A stretch of DNA of 64,000 nucleotides from Dermacentor variabilis (GCF_050947875.1 NC_134576.1:59400255-59464254), one strand, 5' to 3'; positions 33,780 to 46,710 are shown, numbered from the stretch's first letter. Numbers and translations: made by a program. The notes: generated from the sequence alone by a model not told the origin.

Positions 33780-34821
33780 TGATCCAGTCGAAACCTCAGC
33801 AGTCATGGAGGCATTCCGGAACTAGGGTGTAGATGAGCCATCTGTAAATATACTGGAAAATATCTACAGCGGCTCCACAGCAACCGTAGTCCTCCATAAA
33901 GAAAGCAACAAAATCCCAATAAAGAAAGGCGTCAGACAGGGAGATAGGATCTCTCCAATGCTATTCACAGCATGTTTACAGGAGGTATTCAGAGACCTGG
34001 AGTGGGAAGAAGTGGGGATAAAAGTACATGGAGAAAACATTAGCAACTTGAGATTCGCTGATGATATTGCCTTCCTTAGTAACTCAGGAGACCAATTGCA
34101 ATGCATGCTCACTAACCTGGAGAGGCTAAGCAGAAGGGTGGGTCTGAAAATTAATCTGCAGAAAACTAAAGTAATGTTTAACAATCTCGGAAGGGAAAAG
34201 CAGTTTACGATAGGTAGCGAGGCACTGGAAGTGGTAAGGGAATACATCTACTTAGGGCAGGTAGTGACCATGGATCCGGATCATGAGACGAAAATAACAA
34301 GAAGAATAAGAATGGGCTGGGGGGCGTTTGGCAGGCATTCTCAAATCATGAACAGTCGGTTGCCACTATCCCTCAAGAGAAAAGTGTATAACAGATGTGT
34401 CTTACCAGTACTCATGTATGGGGCAGAAACCTGGAGGCTTACGAAAAGGGTCCTGCTGAAATTGAGGACGACGCAACTTGCTACGGAAAGAAAAATGATG
34501 GGTGTAACTTTAAGGGACAAGAAAAGAGCCGATTGGGTGAGGGAACAAACGCGGGTAAATGACATCTTAGTTGAAATCACGAAAAAGAAATGGGCATGGG
34601 CCGGACATGTAATGAGCAGGGAAGATAACCGATGGTCATTAAGGGTTACGGAATGGATTCCAAGGGAAGGGAAGCATAGCAGGGGGCGGCAGAAAGTTAG
34701 GTGGGCGGATGAGATTAAGACGTTTTCAGGGACAACATGGCCACAATTAGTAAATGACCGGGGTAGTTGGAGAAGTGTAGGAGAGGCCTTTTCCCAGCAG
34801 TGGGCGTAACCAGGATGATGA
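33780..34821 (+). mobile_element. RTE-type LINE copy B, 5' truncated, with 13-bp target-site duplication
   Basis: TGAGCGCAACGTT occurs at 33767-33779 and 34822-34834, exactly bounding the element. The insert starts in the RT domain (FDPVETSAVMEAF) and ends with GCGTAACCAGGATGATGA. The coding frame 33781-34809 is open but for one in-frame stop (TAG at about 33823-33825). The RT motif FADDIAFLS is intact at 34054-34080, with downstream CVLPVLMYGAETW and WAWAGHVMSRED segments typical of this family. Truncation before RT leaves no endonuclease, so it cannot move by itself. The clean duplication and near-open frame make it the youngest-looking copy here. Confidence 0.92.
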
Positions 34822-34834
34822 TGAGCGCAACGTT

Positions 34835-37800
34835 ATGAAAATCTTTGTGAAGTTAAATGAGTTGGATGAAACCCAGTGTCTATTAAAAAAGTTATCTTAA
34901 CCAAGTTTTGAAACTTGTCTTATGGCCTCTATGAGCTATGCTTTCCATTGTCCTGATCAAGCTATAGGTTACAACCTGTTTTATTTGGCGGAAATGAGAG
35001 GGTGTTCATGTTGCGTGCCATGTCTGACTGAACCGACTGAATTACTGATCCCTCGTTTTGTTTCCCTATCTTCAAGGGCTCACGTGAAGGATTTAGTTAG
35101 CAATTATGGAGAATTAGGCTAGCGAAGAGATCAGGCTGGTTGTTTATGTGTTCATATTATCTGCGCAGACGAAAGCCATTGCAACGGGAAAGGTGCAACA
35201 GAATATATGGCCTTGGCTTTCCATCCCGCATTTCTTAAATCTCCTTCTTCGACCACGCTTTCGCATTATTAAGGCTTTATGGCATTTTATATTGGTGCAT
35301 TACTTAAACGATCAATATCTTTATGGCTGTCAGAGAAATACAGCGAATCTAGCCAATTTGGGGAATCGGTACTCCGCCTAGCTTCTTTCGAAGAGTTCTA
35401 TAATGTGTAAGCCAATGTTAGCGTAGGATGCATTTGCAATACCCCTGTCAAGGCGACACAAACACACTTCACATTTAGTGCGGAAAGTGCACGTGTCGGT
35501 TTAGTTCACGCCGCTCCGCAGCAATACAAAAATTCACAAGAGACATTTTGTTCATATTCCGTACCGTCATAAACGTGAGTGTTCGTAATTTGGGATGACA
35601 ATTCCAGTGACATCATGGTTGTCGGCTTCAGACAATTTCCCCGTCATTTTGTACGACTACAGGCGATGCAGCGAAACAAGATACAGCGTCAACATGGTCA
35701 CTTGTGGTTACATTGCTCGACAAGGCTTTAGTGTCCTGTCGTTCAGCTTGCCGTTTTCCAAGCCGCATACTTCCACGTTCTGCAGCACCTTACGCTGCAT
35801 AATCAAGACACCTGTTCCTCTAATCGCTTCTTTCACGCATACATATGCGCAGCACAATCAGCATGATTCTCTTGGATTTGGTCGATGGCTTATGCAGCTG
35901 CTTGTAGCTGTGCGATCAGAGCAGGCGGCATCAGTCGCGATACGGATGCTCGATGCTACGCTTCTCCGTAAAGGCTTGGCGACACGTTCGGCTGCGCCAC
36001 CATATTGTGTCAGAACACGCAAATGAGCGCTACGATGGACAGCAGGAATTTAGTTTTTGCATTCGGGGCAAATTTCTAATTTTCGTAGTTTGTTCGATTA
36101 CCTGCATTGTAATATTCACATGCCACCTTAAAAACAAACGTTAAGCACTTACAGTAAAGCAATACTATAACAAGTTTCAAGACCAACAGATAACTAGTCG
36201 TTTTTACCACAGTTTCGCTTCCGCTAACAAATTTGTTCAAAACACAAAGTTGATGCATATTGTGCACACTACTGGTTTTGGAGGTTGACTTTAAAAAAGA
36301 CTTCCGCAACTTTTGACCTGAAGGCTTTAGCTGGGCCATGTCATAAAAAGATTTAGGCAAAACAGTGCGAATAAATACAGCATTTTTCCAATAGCTAAAG
36401 GTGATATATTTAATATATTATGATACAAATCAACTGTGAGAATAAGAATGATAAGAAGCGCGTGATCGGAAACAGTCTTACAATAGAAGACACAAACTAT
36501 GCGAGCGTCAGAAAGCGAACTCAAGGTCTTGGTTTCCATCACAGCCTTGGTTGACGAATTTCAAACCGTGCAAAATGCGAAAAAAAGTGCTCGTGGACAT
36601 ATAATTAGGTGCACGTTAAGGAACCCTAGAAGATCAAAAATATTTAGATGTGCCTGACTACAAATAATATAACACACATATTATCAGATAGTGGTTTTGG
36701 CTCGTGACAACACAGAATTTATCATTATTACTAACTGGAAAGGAAAAGCCTCATAAATATAGTGCCTCAACATATTGTTGAAAACCCTATTTGCCTTAGT
36801 TCCGTTATGCAACGACCCATGATGAGAACAGAAATTTGAGAAAGCAAAGCATAGTGATACATCTCTCTCAAAGAAAGGGAATCCTTGTTTTCAGAATCTA
36901 GGGCGTGATAACTTTTCAGATTTCATGTAGTTTTAAGAATTGCCCAGTACAGATAACATAATTATAGCCATATAAATGTATTACAGGATAGGCGGACATT
37001 ACTTGCACGAGAAGTGAAAACAAATATTCAAGTGAACAAAGTAATTCACCAATAAACTCCACAGTTAATTACTTTATGGCACACATGGCGTTTTATGAAT
37101 TGTAGCTGGTGACGTTGTAAGGCAATTCGACTTCAAGTGAGTTTGCAGATTCACACCAGATTGTAGATGTGCGCTGGGAAACCCACCATGAAAATTCCCT
37201 GTTGTCGCACCTAATTTTTATCAAAATGTTATGGTATTCATTGAAGCGCAAATGTATCTGGAAGAGCTATGTATTTCGCCCCACGCTTTGGGAAATACGT
37301 ATAATCACGTGTCGTCCTAGACATCCATTTCAAGTGGATACATCTTGCAGTCACACTGGCTGCAATTCGCAAATCGCAGCATGCGCCGTAATGTGATTAA
37401 TTGTAATGTTAAGTAGTGAATTTATGCTTATTTTTCAATGGGTGTTTTGATTTCGTACGCTGCTGTTGTCCGCGTCTTCGAATAGTCCAGCTACAGGACA
37501 GGAAGGATGCTATCGGCCTCAGGCGATTTTTGAAAATTCTGGAACTCTTATAAATGGCCACCTACGTTCTCTGGGAGTTTTGTGTTGTTGTGGCTTAGCT
37601 TTTATATTTGCACTCATTGTACCAGCCAGATGTGACGCGGGAGATTTAATGTACAAGTAAAACCACCGCAGGTGTGCAACCGGAAAACCGAAATGTAGTT
37701 CAAGGCAGCTCACCAACACGTTCAGGCTGCCGAGAGCCAGAGGTGGCCTTGAACACAAACTCGAGATCATTGACAATGGCAGACTCAGGTTTGTATACTT

Positions 37801-38490
37801 ATTACAAACATAAAAAACAGATCAGTTCAATTTAGCACTTGCGTCGGTTTAACTGTAATAGAAGCAAAATCAACCTTCACCCTGATTTTGTTACAGATCC
37901 GGCACCTTTTCAAGTAAAGAGAGTCGGCTACTGTCCGTTGCAATTAGACGACTATGTCTAAATGGCAAACTCTCTAGCAGATATTAGCCGACGAATCGAA
38001 ACGACAGTTGTGACGCTTGACAGTGACGGGTAATTAGGATGGTCAAGCGAAGCCATCAGCTGTGGATGATTTACCAGTTTTTTTTTTACTTGCGCTATCC
38101 CAAGTGCATTTTCGTAGTCCCGGCTACAATAAGATCATGCGCTTCATAGAGGACTCAGGCGCGAGGATCGCGACATTTACCAACTACAATCTTGTCAGCC
38201 TTGTGCTTGTAGAATATAACACTGCCTTTTCCTCTAATACGCAAAATGAGGGAATTGTCAGTGTCGCAACATATGTCGTCACAAAGAAAAAGAAGGGAGG
38301 AGAAAAAAATTTCGAAGAGCATTCGTATTGAAGATGAGCATCGCGTGAAGGACTGCAGAGGATTGATTTAAAAACCGATCAATTGCTATTTTTTTAATAA
38401 TTCCTCAATTAGTTTCGTGAGACAGTGCTTCCACCTCCGCAGTGACGCTCAAGAACAGCTCTTAACTGCCAATGAAACCTGGGAATCCGA
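34835..38490. other. Large intron segment, no gene recognised
   Basis: I see no supported gene. A short fragment of the Ruka-like SINE body (TTAGGTGCACGTTAAGGAACCC) lies at 36606-36627. The frame 35595-36026 (143 codons) shows no domain. On the minus strand near 37.67-37.79 kb a short open segment with a splice-donor-like end was examined and not accepted (see rejected items). Confidence 0.4.
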
Positions 38491-38499
38491 ACTAGTGCC

Positions 38500-40862
38500 A
38501 GATTTCTCATATACCCTATACCGACGCTTTGGAAAGACCACACGCAGTCAACTAATCAACGCGACATAGCTCTAACGCCTCCTATCTTCAAATTGATCGA
38601 GGGAATGCTAAGCACGAGACAACAACACTATATCAAACAAGTATAGCTTGGTTTGCAGCATACGCAGGCTGGCTTCCGGCCGAACAAGCGCACACATGGC
38701 TGCCTATGATTGCTACGCAAAGTGATTAAGCGCAAGTCCCGCAAGCAGGTACCTGAATGTATTCTAGCAGTAGATATGCGTAAAGCATTCGGCAACGCGA
38801 AACAATAGGTCATCCCACAGCATTAGCAGCCACGTACCAAGCCAAAGAACATAGAATTGGATCCGAAGCTTTCTCTAAAGCAGACAAATCTAGGTCTATG
38901 GAAGAGCACTGGGATGGAGTACGAAGTCCTACTAAGCGTATAGTGGAGTACCCTATGGCTATATCCTCGGGTATATGCTATTCGAGTTGGCCATGACACG
39001 GGTGGAACAGAGTTTTGAGCGAGACGCAGTAGCCCGTTTTATAGTTACGCCAACAAAATCATGGTACGGATGGAAGCGACATATTATTGGGAAGTGCACG
39101 TCATGCAAATCGAACTGCAAGTAACCATGCTCAGCCCTACTGATACCTTAAATAACCTCGGACTTCAATTGTCACCACAGAAGACGAAAATTACGAACGT
39201 AAACAGAAAGAAAATTACTAATGTAAGCAAGCATCACGCTACACATAGGCCAAAGCGATCTCGCGTTGACTAATGGACCAATTTGGTTATTCGGGGCATC
39301 AATTCCTAGCTGCAAAAAGCTCCTAGCAATGGATTCGCACATTGAAGCACAAATGGAGACCATTGTTACATATGGTTGCACAAATATCAAGCAAGTATGG
39401 AGGAGGACGTTAGAAAGCATGCTAAACGCTTCCAAAACAGCAACAGTAGGAACGATTCTTTACGGGAAATCATTTCGCGGCTTCTGTAAGGAAGACCTTG
39501 GCGATATCCAAAAGTTGCAAAACGCAACCCTTCGTGCGATAACTGGGCTAGCGAATCATGCAAGGAACGAGGACCTGCTCAAGCTGCTAATCATACCACA
39601 CATTCGGAACATAATCGATGAAGCACAAATACAAAAGTGATACTGCTTAGACAAGATGACTTTGGGAAAACAGATTTTGGCATGGGGTAATAAAGTCCAC
39701 GCAAAGACGGGGCCCTCAGAATTCCCCACATCGCCGCCATGGAAAGCACCACTGGGCATACGGAAGCAAGAACACTGTATGTCCATGCAAAACAAAGAAT
39801 CTGGAAATATATTTGAAAAGTGATTGGAACTAGGAATGCCGTACCACACCATTGACATCTGAGCGGACGCTGCAATCAGAAACGAAATAGTCAGCATGGC
39901 CTGGTTTAGCACATCTGCACCCAACACAGTGGCTATCACACATGCCGCCTTTCGAGGGGTGCAAATTTACACGCAGAACTGTCGCCGTATTTAGAAGCGG
40001 GCAGCACCATTTCAATTCACACGTGACACATGGCAGAGCAGAGTGCGCGAAATAATTATCAGATAGTTACTCACTCGTACAACGCGGTGGCCTACGACAG
40101 ATGATGCTGTCGCCAAGGACACTAGAAAATTGCTAAAACTAATACAGGACATTCAAATGTTCAAATTTCGTGCACACCGCCGCACACCGGCAAGGATGGG
40201 GAACAGGCAGCCACTTTCGCACTTAGCGCGCAAGCGGGTGTACTTGATAATACGTACATCACGGCACACACCATTTCTCCGCCATCTGGGTACCAGGGCA
40301 CCCTGGCATAACAGGGAACCAAGAGGCGGATAGGATAGCTCGAGGGCGTATCAACCGGGCGTACAACACATCCAGCCTTGAGGAACTCGAGTCAGTACCC
40401 ATGGGCTACTCAGATATCCTAAATTATTAACCCCCAGATAAGGATCTAAGCAGAAAGGATGCTGTTGCATGGCGACAACTGCAGACGGGTACTTTCCCGA
40501 ATCTAAACCTTCTCAATAAAATTTTCCCTAGACAGTATGAGGCTAAGTGCCCATGGTGTGGAGAGAAACCAGATCTATAACACATATCATGGGCGTGTCA
40601 AAATATTGAGTCCCCAACTATCTATAAAATAAAAACCCGTGTGCGGAACAGTGGGAGAGTATGCTTTCCAGCGTAAGCTTGAACGGCCAAAAGCGCCTAG
40701 TAGAGCTCGCTCGCGGGTTGGCCATACTCATTGGAGCCTTCGACTTGGGCACCAACACTGTGATTGCAGACAGAAGAGTCCATCAGAAGATGGAAGAGAC
40801 CGTCTGAAGCCTCGAAGATCTCTTTTCTAGAGCCCAATAAATGTTTTCCGATCCGATCCGAT
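38500..40862 (+). pseudogene. I-clade LINE remnant (RT to 3' end), heavily decayed
   Basis: Pieces in coding order: an AGFRPNKRTH segment (RT fingers, about 38.67 kb); a worn GVPYGYILGYMLFELAM (about 38.95 kb; intact elements read GVPQGxxLSPxLFN); NLGLQLSPQKTKI (about 39.15 kb); a thumb-like frame 39266-39640; a degraded RNase H (GYQGTLA then GTKRR..., about 40.29 kb); a Cys motif CPWCGEKPDL near 40.55 kb; and a 3' tail AATAAATGTTTTCC followed by GATCC-type short repeats at 40.85 kb. Stops and shifts occur throughout, far more than in the RTE copies, so this is an old insertion. Confidence 0.75.
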
Positions 40863-40869
40863 CCCCGCC

Positions 40870-41645
40870 ATGCCCTGCTTACCAAGATATCCACCTAAAG
40901 GTATGGGCCGGAAGCTCTCCTAACAGAGCACTGATGCATTGCATCGCACCAAATTTAAAGCAGAAAGTACCTTGGTCCACTTGTCTGAGGGCAAGGGCAG
41001 TCTTAGTCGCATGGACAATGTTTCTTTTTTATGAAAGTTATGGCCACCGCTGCAGGCACACTGTACATACTTGTGAAAAGGCACCAAACCAGAAAAGCTA
41101 CACCTGTCCCTACTGCACGCACTGTCAGGAGTCATGCAGAACAGAATTCGAGTACTTTATTTCGATTCACGCAGCTTTTTCAAATTGAAGCTCCAACATT
41201 AAACGCTTACTGCATGGAGACGTTATAACTCTAGGCAAGTGAACGTAAACTAACCCTGAAAGACAATAAGCCGTCGCGACATATGGCAGACAAAGTGGCT
41301 TGTTCGAGTAGTGTATGAAGGGTCAACCAGGCTATGAGAGAGTGACGGAACTGAGTATACACCTTGTATTACCAGTCGGCATAAAGCAAATGACGAAGTG
41401 TTAAGATAATTATGCGCCTCAGTAAACAATCGAGGAACATAGATTCCTTTCCACCTAATTCTTCGCAGCGGCCCAGAGCTTTCCCTTTCCTTACAAAATG
41501 GCTTTGTTCATTCATTTGTCTAAAGGGCACTACGTCTACGATATTGCCATGACGGGTAAGTCATGAGAGGCGGCTGCTGAGAAATAAATATAATTGAACG
41601 GAATTAACCCGCATATTATGTCAATCATGGTTCGTACGAGGACAG
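40870..41645. other. Intron, nothing recognised
   Basis: Sequence between the LINE tail and the CLCA exon at 41.65 kb, with no supported feature. Confidence 0.4.
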
Positions 41646-41651
41646 GCGTAC

Positions 41652-41870
41652 CGTTGCTGGGCTCGGGATGGTAAGTGATTTTTCGCGGTCGCTTTCAACT
41701 TCCTGACAATTCTGACACCTCTTTCCTGTAGGGTCAAGAAGCCACGCCGAGAGTGAGGGACTTGCAGTGGACTGGCGGCTAATGGTAACAATTGTGTTGT
41801 TTCCCAAGGCGTCATCAAGAAGGAATGTTACTTGAATACTTCCGATGAAGCCCCTTGTTTCGTACATCAC
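41652..41870 (-). CDS. CLCA-family exon: DxxxGNxT beta-domain segment
   Basis: The exon encodes 73 codons in phase 0 at both ends. It contains FLLDDALGNNTIVTIS, matching the family's VDxTVGNDTxFxxxW, then SAWLLDPTGKRC (family: xxLxDPSGKK) and SLTIPSPAT (family: xLxIPGTAK). The acceptor is CGTCTTACAG before GTGATG; the donor is ACG|GTACGC. This region follows the VWA domain in known CLCA proteins and forms a beta-rich domain. The next exon (19278-19548) continues the sequence without a gap, so the 22-kb intron between them needs no additional exon. Confidence 0.9.
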
Positions 41871-42475
41871 CTGTAAGACGAAGGCAATCCTGGTTGATTT
41901 AAACTACAATATGATACAATCATTTATATCCCTGAAACAGATGAAATTCGTGGGTAAAAGCTGCCTATCAGATCGGTCTCAGAGAAGTGCACAATATAGC
42001 CACCTCTGTACAACAGAATCGTCGGTACCAGTAAACGAAGGGCCGTCTAACAAAATAAGAACAACTATATGAGAGAAGAGCTTTCTAAAATAAAACAAAT
42101 ATTTGCATGTAATACAGGATGCAAAGGGAGCCACAGTTCATTATGATAAAAGCAGCAAATATTTCTTCCAAAAGAGAAATCATGTGAGATTTAGTTCAAT
42201 ACTTACATAATAAATGTATGTTGTCTTCACACACAGGTGTGCACTATACATGATATATTTGCACAAAGTAATTTGTTTAAGAAAAAGCGAAGGTTTGTTT
42301 TATTTTTTTGTCGTGGATGAGGCGAGTTAGGCATTCTGGGTGACGTACAATACCTAGTTTTCGCGGCGACTCCCGAACACAGTGGTGGACACATTGTGAC
42401 GCCGAGGAAAACATTGGATATTGAGCCTCTATAAACATTACACTGTATCGTAAATTGTTTCTTAAATAAAATAAA

Positions 42476-42683
42476 TTATGGGATTTTACGTGCCACAACT
42501 ACTTTCTGATTATGAGGCATGCCGTAGTGGAGGACTCCGGAAATTTCGATGACCTGGGGTTCTTTCGTGCCCCTAAATCTAAAATACACGGTTGTTTTCG
42601 CATTTCGCCCCCATCGAAATGCGGCCGCCGTGGCCGGGATTCCATCCCGCGACACCATAGCCTCTGAGCAACCATGACGGGTT
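42476..42683 (-). mobile_element. tRNA-derived SINE (Ruka-like), nearly complete
   Basis: Read on the minus strand, the copy starts with a tRNA-like head (GTTGCTCAGAGGCTATGGTG, A box, then GGGATGGAATCCC, B box). It continues through GCATTTCGATGGGGGCG and ATTTAGGGGCACGAAAGAAC and ends ACGTAAAATCCCATAATTT. It is about 200 bp, the usual size of the tick Ruka SINE, and the best-preserved head of the copies here. Confidence 0.8.
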
Positions 42684-43269
42684 GAATCGTTTCTATCTTT
42701 AGAGAAACATTCTAATGTTTGCTAAGAAATCGTCAACTAAAATTCCACATAAACAAGCATTACGCCCATACTGGCAAATAATTATGAGAGCAATGTTTAG
42801 TTTATGGTGACTTGCTTGATTTCTTCCGAAACTTTAATAAGGTGTTTGATAAACGACAAGAATTGACATCTTCAAGTTAAGTTTCCTTCCCCGAACAATT
42901 GGGCTCTGGAACTATTTAGCTCTTTCGTTACCGCTAGTAATGTGCTCATTTTCGGTGCATTTGTTTTAACGTTTGATTTCAAGACACAATAGTCGCAACG
43001 TATACCGCGATACTTAAAATTATAGCTTGATCATTAGCATTTACAATGCATGTAAAAGAGTAATAGCTGCTCAGATAGTTATTCGCATTTTCTACGTGAA
43101 AATTCAAGGAAGCACATCAAGGAACACAGATTACCGAGTAAAAAATAAGATATACAAAATAAGCGCCTGCTTCCCAGTTCCCGACTTCTGTAAATCAGAT
43201 CACATACACCAAAAATTATCATTAAGATTTGTTGGTGTCAATACTAGACACGCAGCTCCCTACCGGTCT

Positions 43270-43450
43270 ATAGCGGTAGGCGGCGGTTTGTGCATGCTCG
43301 TTTCTCTTCCACTCTGTTTTCCCCTTCCACTCTCTCTTTTTACCCCCTAAACCCTTCCCCCCTGAAGGGTAGCTAACTGGAATTACCTCTGGTTATCCTC
43401 CCTGCCGTTCTCTATATTCTTTTCTCTCTCTCTCTATTTTTCAGGGAGCA
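43270..43450 (+). mobile_element. 3' UTR fragment of an I-clade LINE
   Basis: The pyrimidine-rich segment ends CCTCCCTGCCGTTCTCTATA then (TC)n and TATTTTTC, the same style as the LINE 3' ends at 10.1 and 24.7 kb. No coding part remains. Confidence 0.45.
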
Positions 43451-43454
43451 TTTG

Positions 43455-45295
43455 TTTTTACTCCTTGCAACAGACACCTAGTTCGTTATATGCGGCACTT
43501 TTTACGCTCGCGAAGCAATGGTTGTCAGTTTTGGGAAGCATGCAATGGCCTCGTCATAATTGGATATTGTGTTCGATCAGCTTTTCTGTGCAAGCAAGGT
43601 GCTCTTGTGTGCATTCAACTAGCCCTGGAGCCTCCACATGCTTTGTTTAGTTCCCGTACAGTGCTATACTGTAATTTGAAGTTTTGCACCAAAACCCACA
43701 GTAATGCACAAGGGTACACAAAGGAGCTATTCGCAATGTAAGATATCAGAGTAATAGCCAAGCTACGGCCGAAGGTCGGTCTGGGATCAACTGCGTGTTT
43801 CTGTGTGAGTGGAAAGCCGAAAGGAAGGAAAGGATTGCGCGTAATACTTGTACACATGCTGATGAAGCACGGATGAATGACAGCAACCCACAGACGAAAA
43901 AATAATGTTGCACTTGATATTAGTCGAACACAATCTTCAAGATGACACGCACTTATGAGCGTATACCTTCGTTTGAAACATCGTTTAAACAGGCGATACA
44001 TCTGATCTGAAAATTGACAACCCGAGAGACGCTTGTGTATATTCGCTGCTGCTCTCGTATAAAAATGGCGCTGGGGAATCGACCAAACCGCAAATTTTGC
44101 GTCGTTTCATTGAGTATGTGAGCACTACACGCTAGGTTCGACGATACCTTCAACGGAAGCTTTATGTTTTACCCGATCGGCCGCAAAATTGTCAGATCTG
44201 AGAAATAGTTCAAGTTCAGTCCTCATTTCAGATGGTGTATAGCGGTGTTGGTATAGAATAATTCCAATGGAAATGTTTAACAACGCTTTGAAAGAACTGT
44301 CGATCAAGTAGATCGCTTTCTGTGGGTGCGGTAGCGAAAGAGTTAGGCGAAGGTGCTCGCTGCCTGCCTGATGTTGTTTATGTCTACACTTAGCGATAGT
44401 GACCACGTGTTCATGATTAAGTTTGTTGCACTGGTTGAACGTTGCTTGATTTCTCTGTTACGTATTATATTATCTTTCTTTTTTCATTTTGTTGTTCAGA
44501 AATTTCCCTTACTAGGCTCGAGTAAGTGCTATAAATATTAAAACGGAATTGCTGCAACCTTGCCTAGAAGGGGTTCGAAACTACTACACGGAGCAAACGT
44601 GTTTATGAGAAAGTTGTTGAGCTACCTGAAAAATTTTCGATCCAGCATTCTGTTTTCTATACATGCTACATTAAAAGTTATTTCCAAACCTGAAATAAAG
44701 CCCGCGAAATAACATAAGTCCTGCGCCATTTGTTGACCGTCCGGATCACAAATCTAAACCACACAAGTTTACTATGTTAGTCACCGAACTTATAACGTTA
44801 ATATGTGGGTTGGAATTTCGCAAAACATTCATAAGGCTAGTAGTTGTTTCACGGAATCTGTAAACTTATATGAAATGTATTCACTTGCGACGCACAGGCA
44901 CTGTTTACAGAACAGCGATCTGTTTTCTGTCTAGACTGACAGAAATGTATATTTCAAGACGCTTCGATTGTTTTTAAAGACACCAGTTATTGGAAACATT
45001 AAGAACACATGAAGCCATATATAGATTTTTTTTAGTCACTACAATTTCGCTCCCTCTCTCAAATGCCACAGATATTGTTCAAATCGCTGGAGCGATTGTT
45101 TCAAAAGGGGATTTCTTAATATTACGTACATGTGAATACGTAAGTCAAAGATGGCTCTCAGCTAAATCTTTCTCCTAATTCTCCAATGCGTGATAACGCA
45201 CTTCGTTGTCGTGCAACTAAATAGGCTAGAAAATACGTGCAGAAATCTCAACTGCCTCTATGGATATTCTTCGTTATGTGGTCGAAAACCTGTAC
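43455..45295. other. Intron, nothing recognised
   Basis: AT-rich intron of the CLCA-family gene. The open frames (for example 43615-44001 minus) have no known motif. Confidence 0.4.
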
Positions 45296-45299
45296 TTAC

Positions 45300-45551
45300 A
45301 AGCTGGGGCTCGCTGGAATACTTCCTGTCGTGGTCGAACGTATTGCCTAAGCTGATCTTCAGGCTCAATGCCGGGTTGTATCCTTCACTTTGAAAGCACT
45401 CGTCATTAGCAGACTGTAATATTTCCGAACCTGCTTTGGCTGCTGCTATTTGTGACGCAAATTCACGGTGGTAGGTGCCCGTGGTACCCTCGCCGTCGAC
45501 CACCGATTCACTGGTGTTACATTTCGCAGTTTCATTGGGAGTAATAAGCAC
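45300..45551 (-). CDS. Likely exon of the CLCA-family gene, segment not recognised
   Basis: An 84-codon open segment in phase 0 at both ends, flanked by a good acceptor (CATTTTCAG before GTGCTT) and an excellent donor (CTT|GTAAGT). Its position, strand and phase fit between the VWA exon (55284-55571) and the beta-domain exon (41652-41870). The peptide is hydrophilic, contains two cysteines and SQIAAAKAGSEILQSA and DECFQSEGYNPALSLK stretches, and has no CLCA match I can recall. Known CLCAs have only a short linker here, so it could be a lineage-specific insertion, an alternative exon, or an exon of another gene. The splice sites, not homology, carry the call. Confidence 0.6.
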
Positions 45552-45559
45552 CTGAAAAT

Positions 45560-46573
45560 GATAGATACCACCAGAAGGTCCTTCATTACTGAACGGTTAC
45601 CTCTGCTGCCTATCACATGAGCGGACGTTTCTGGTCAGCCGTCAGTTAACACATTGGCTCCTACGTTTGCACATCAAATAAGAAAAATTGTGCAGCAGCA
45701 ACGGCAACAAACGCTCACCTACGAATTGCCGTCCCGTGCCTTTAACCACCAGCTGAAAATTACTCCAACATATAATCTTTGCTAACCTTGCAGACTTTCT
45801 GGACCCAAGCTTACCTTTAGGGGTAAGCGCAAATGAACCCTCTATGAAATCTGCGAGATCACGTTTGAAGCCGCGAAAGAAGCGATTGATGAAGGAGGAA
45901 AGCGCGTGCAGGTGAAGGCAATCGCCGCATCCGTGCCCTTTCCGTTTGTGCTGCGACGACGCAGTGTTCTTTGTGAATGTTCGCGGCTTCCAAGCGCTTG
46001 AGCGTAACCAGCGTTCACGAAGAGCAGCGTCGCTGCAACGTTTTTGTAATGTTAAAAAACCCGTTTTCCCAGTTTATAGTCTTGAGAAAACGATGAGTAA
46101 CTTGCACGAATAGATAAAAACAAATACCTGAGTAATATTCACTTCGCAATTGGCACTCATATTCGATACAAAAATTATGGTGACACTAAAAACTCGTTCA
46201 CTCATTTGACGCTGTCATCCCATTATCGTGCTGTCGCGTTATCAACGGCGGCGCACTCGTCTTTTGCGCGTAGCGCCTTAAAAAGTTACGGCGAAGGCGA
46301 AGTGCGTTTGGCTGCAAAAAGGACACAGCCCAAATGCACACGCCGTCCCACTGCAGTCCATTGGCAATGCAGCGGAGTGAGCGCAGGGCTAAGCTTTCCT
46401 GTCCTGGTACGCATTGTGAGCATTGCGCACATTAGCGTTCCTGCTGAACAGCTGTGTGCATGCAACATCGACACGATACGGTCTCACTTCTTGCAGCTTC
46501 CATGTGTGACGCCTGAGGGCCACTGGCGGCGGTCCTCCCTAGGAGAGCGTCGCGAATAGCCTAATCTATAGGT
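45560..46573. other. Intron, nothing recognised
   Basis: No feature is supported. The frame 46206-46559 has no domain. Confidence 0.35.
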
Positions 46574-46586
46574 ACCAGCCTTACAA

Positions 46587-46710
46587 TAATAATAATAATA
46601 TTTGGGGTTTTACGTGCCAAAACCACTTTCTGATTATGAGGCACGCCGTTGTGGAGGACTCCGGAAATTTTGACCACCTGGGGTTCTTTAACGTGCACCT
46701 AAATCTAAGC
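46587..46710 (-). mobile_element. Ruka-like SINE, 5' truncated, with 13-bp target-site duplication
   Basis: ACCAGCCTTACAA occurs at 46574-46586 and 46711-46723. Between them, on the minus strand, lies the SINE body from TTTAGGTGCACGTTAAAGAA to ACGTAAAACCCCAAATA, followed by an (ATT)n tail. The tRNA head is absent, so this is a 5'-truncated insertion, which shows that the SINE moves by LINE-type target-primed reverse transcription. Confidence 0.92.

Noticed and set aside
35595..36026. 143-codon open frame in a CLCA intron
   Set aside because: No recognisable motif, no splice context and no second copy. Not enough for a gene call.
37671..37790. Possible extra CLCA exon on the minus strand (VNDLEFVFKATSGSRQPE, with a GTGAGC donor-like site)
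   Set aside because: The exons on either side (41652-41870 and 19278-19548) already join seamlessly in the family sequence. The acceptor is poor and the peptide matches no CLCA segment I know. An alternative or foreign exon cannot be excluded.
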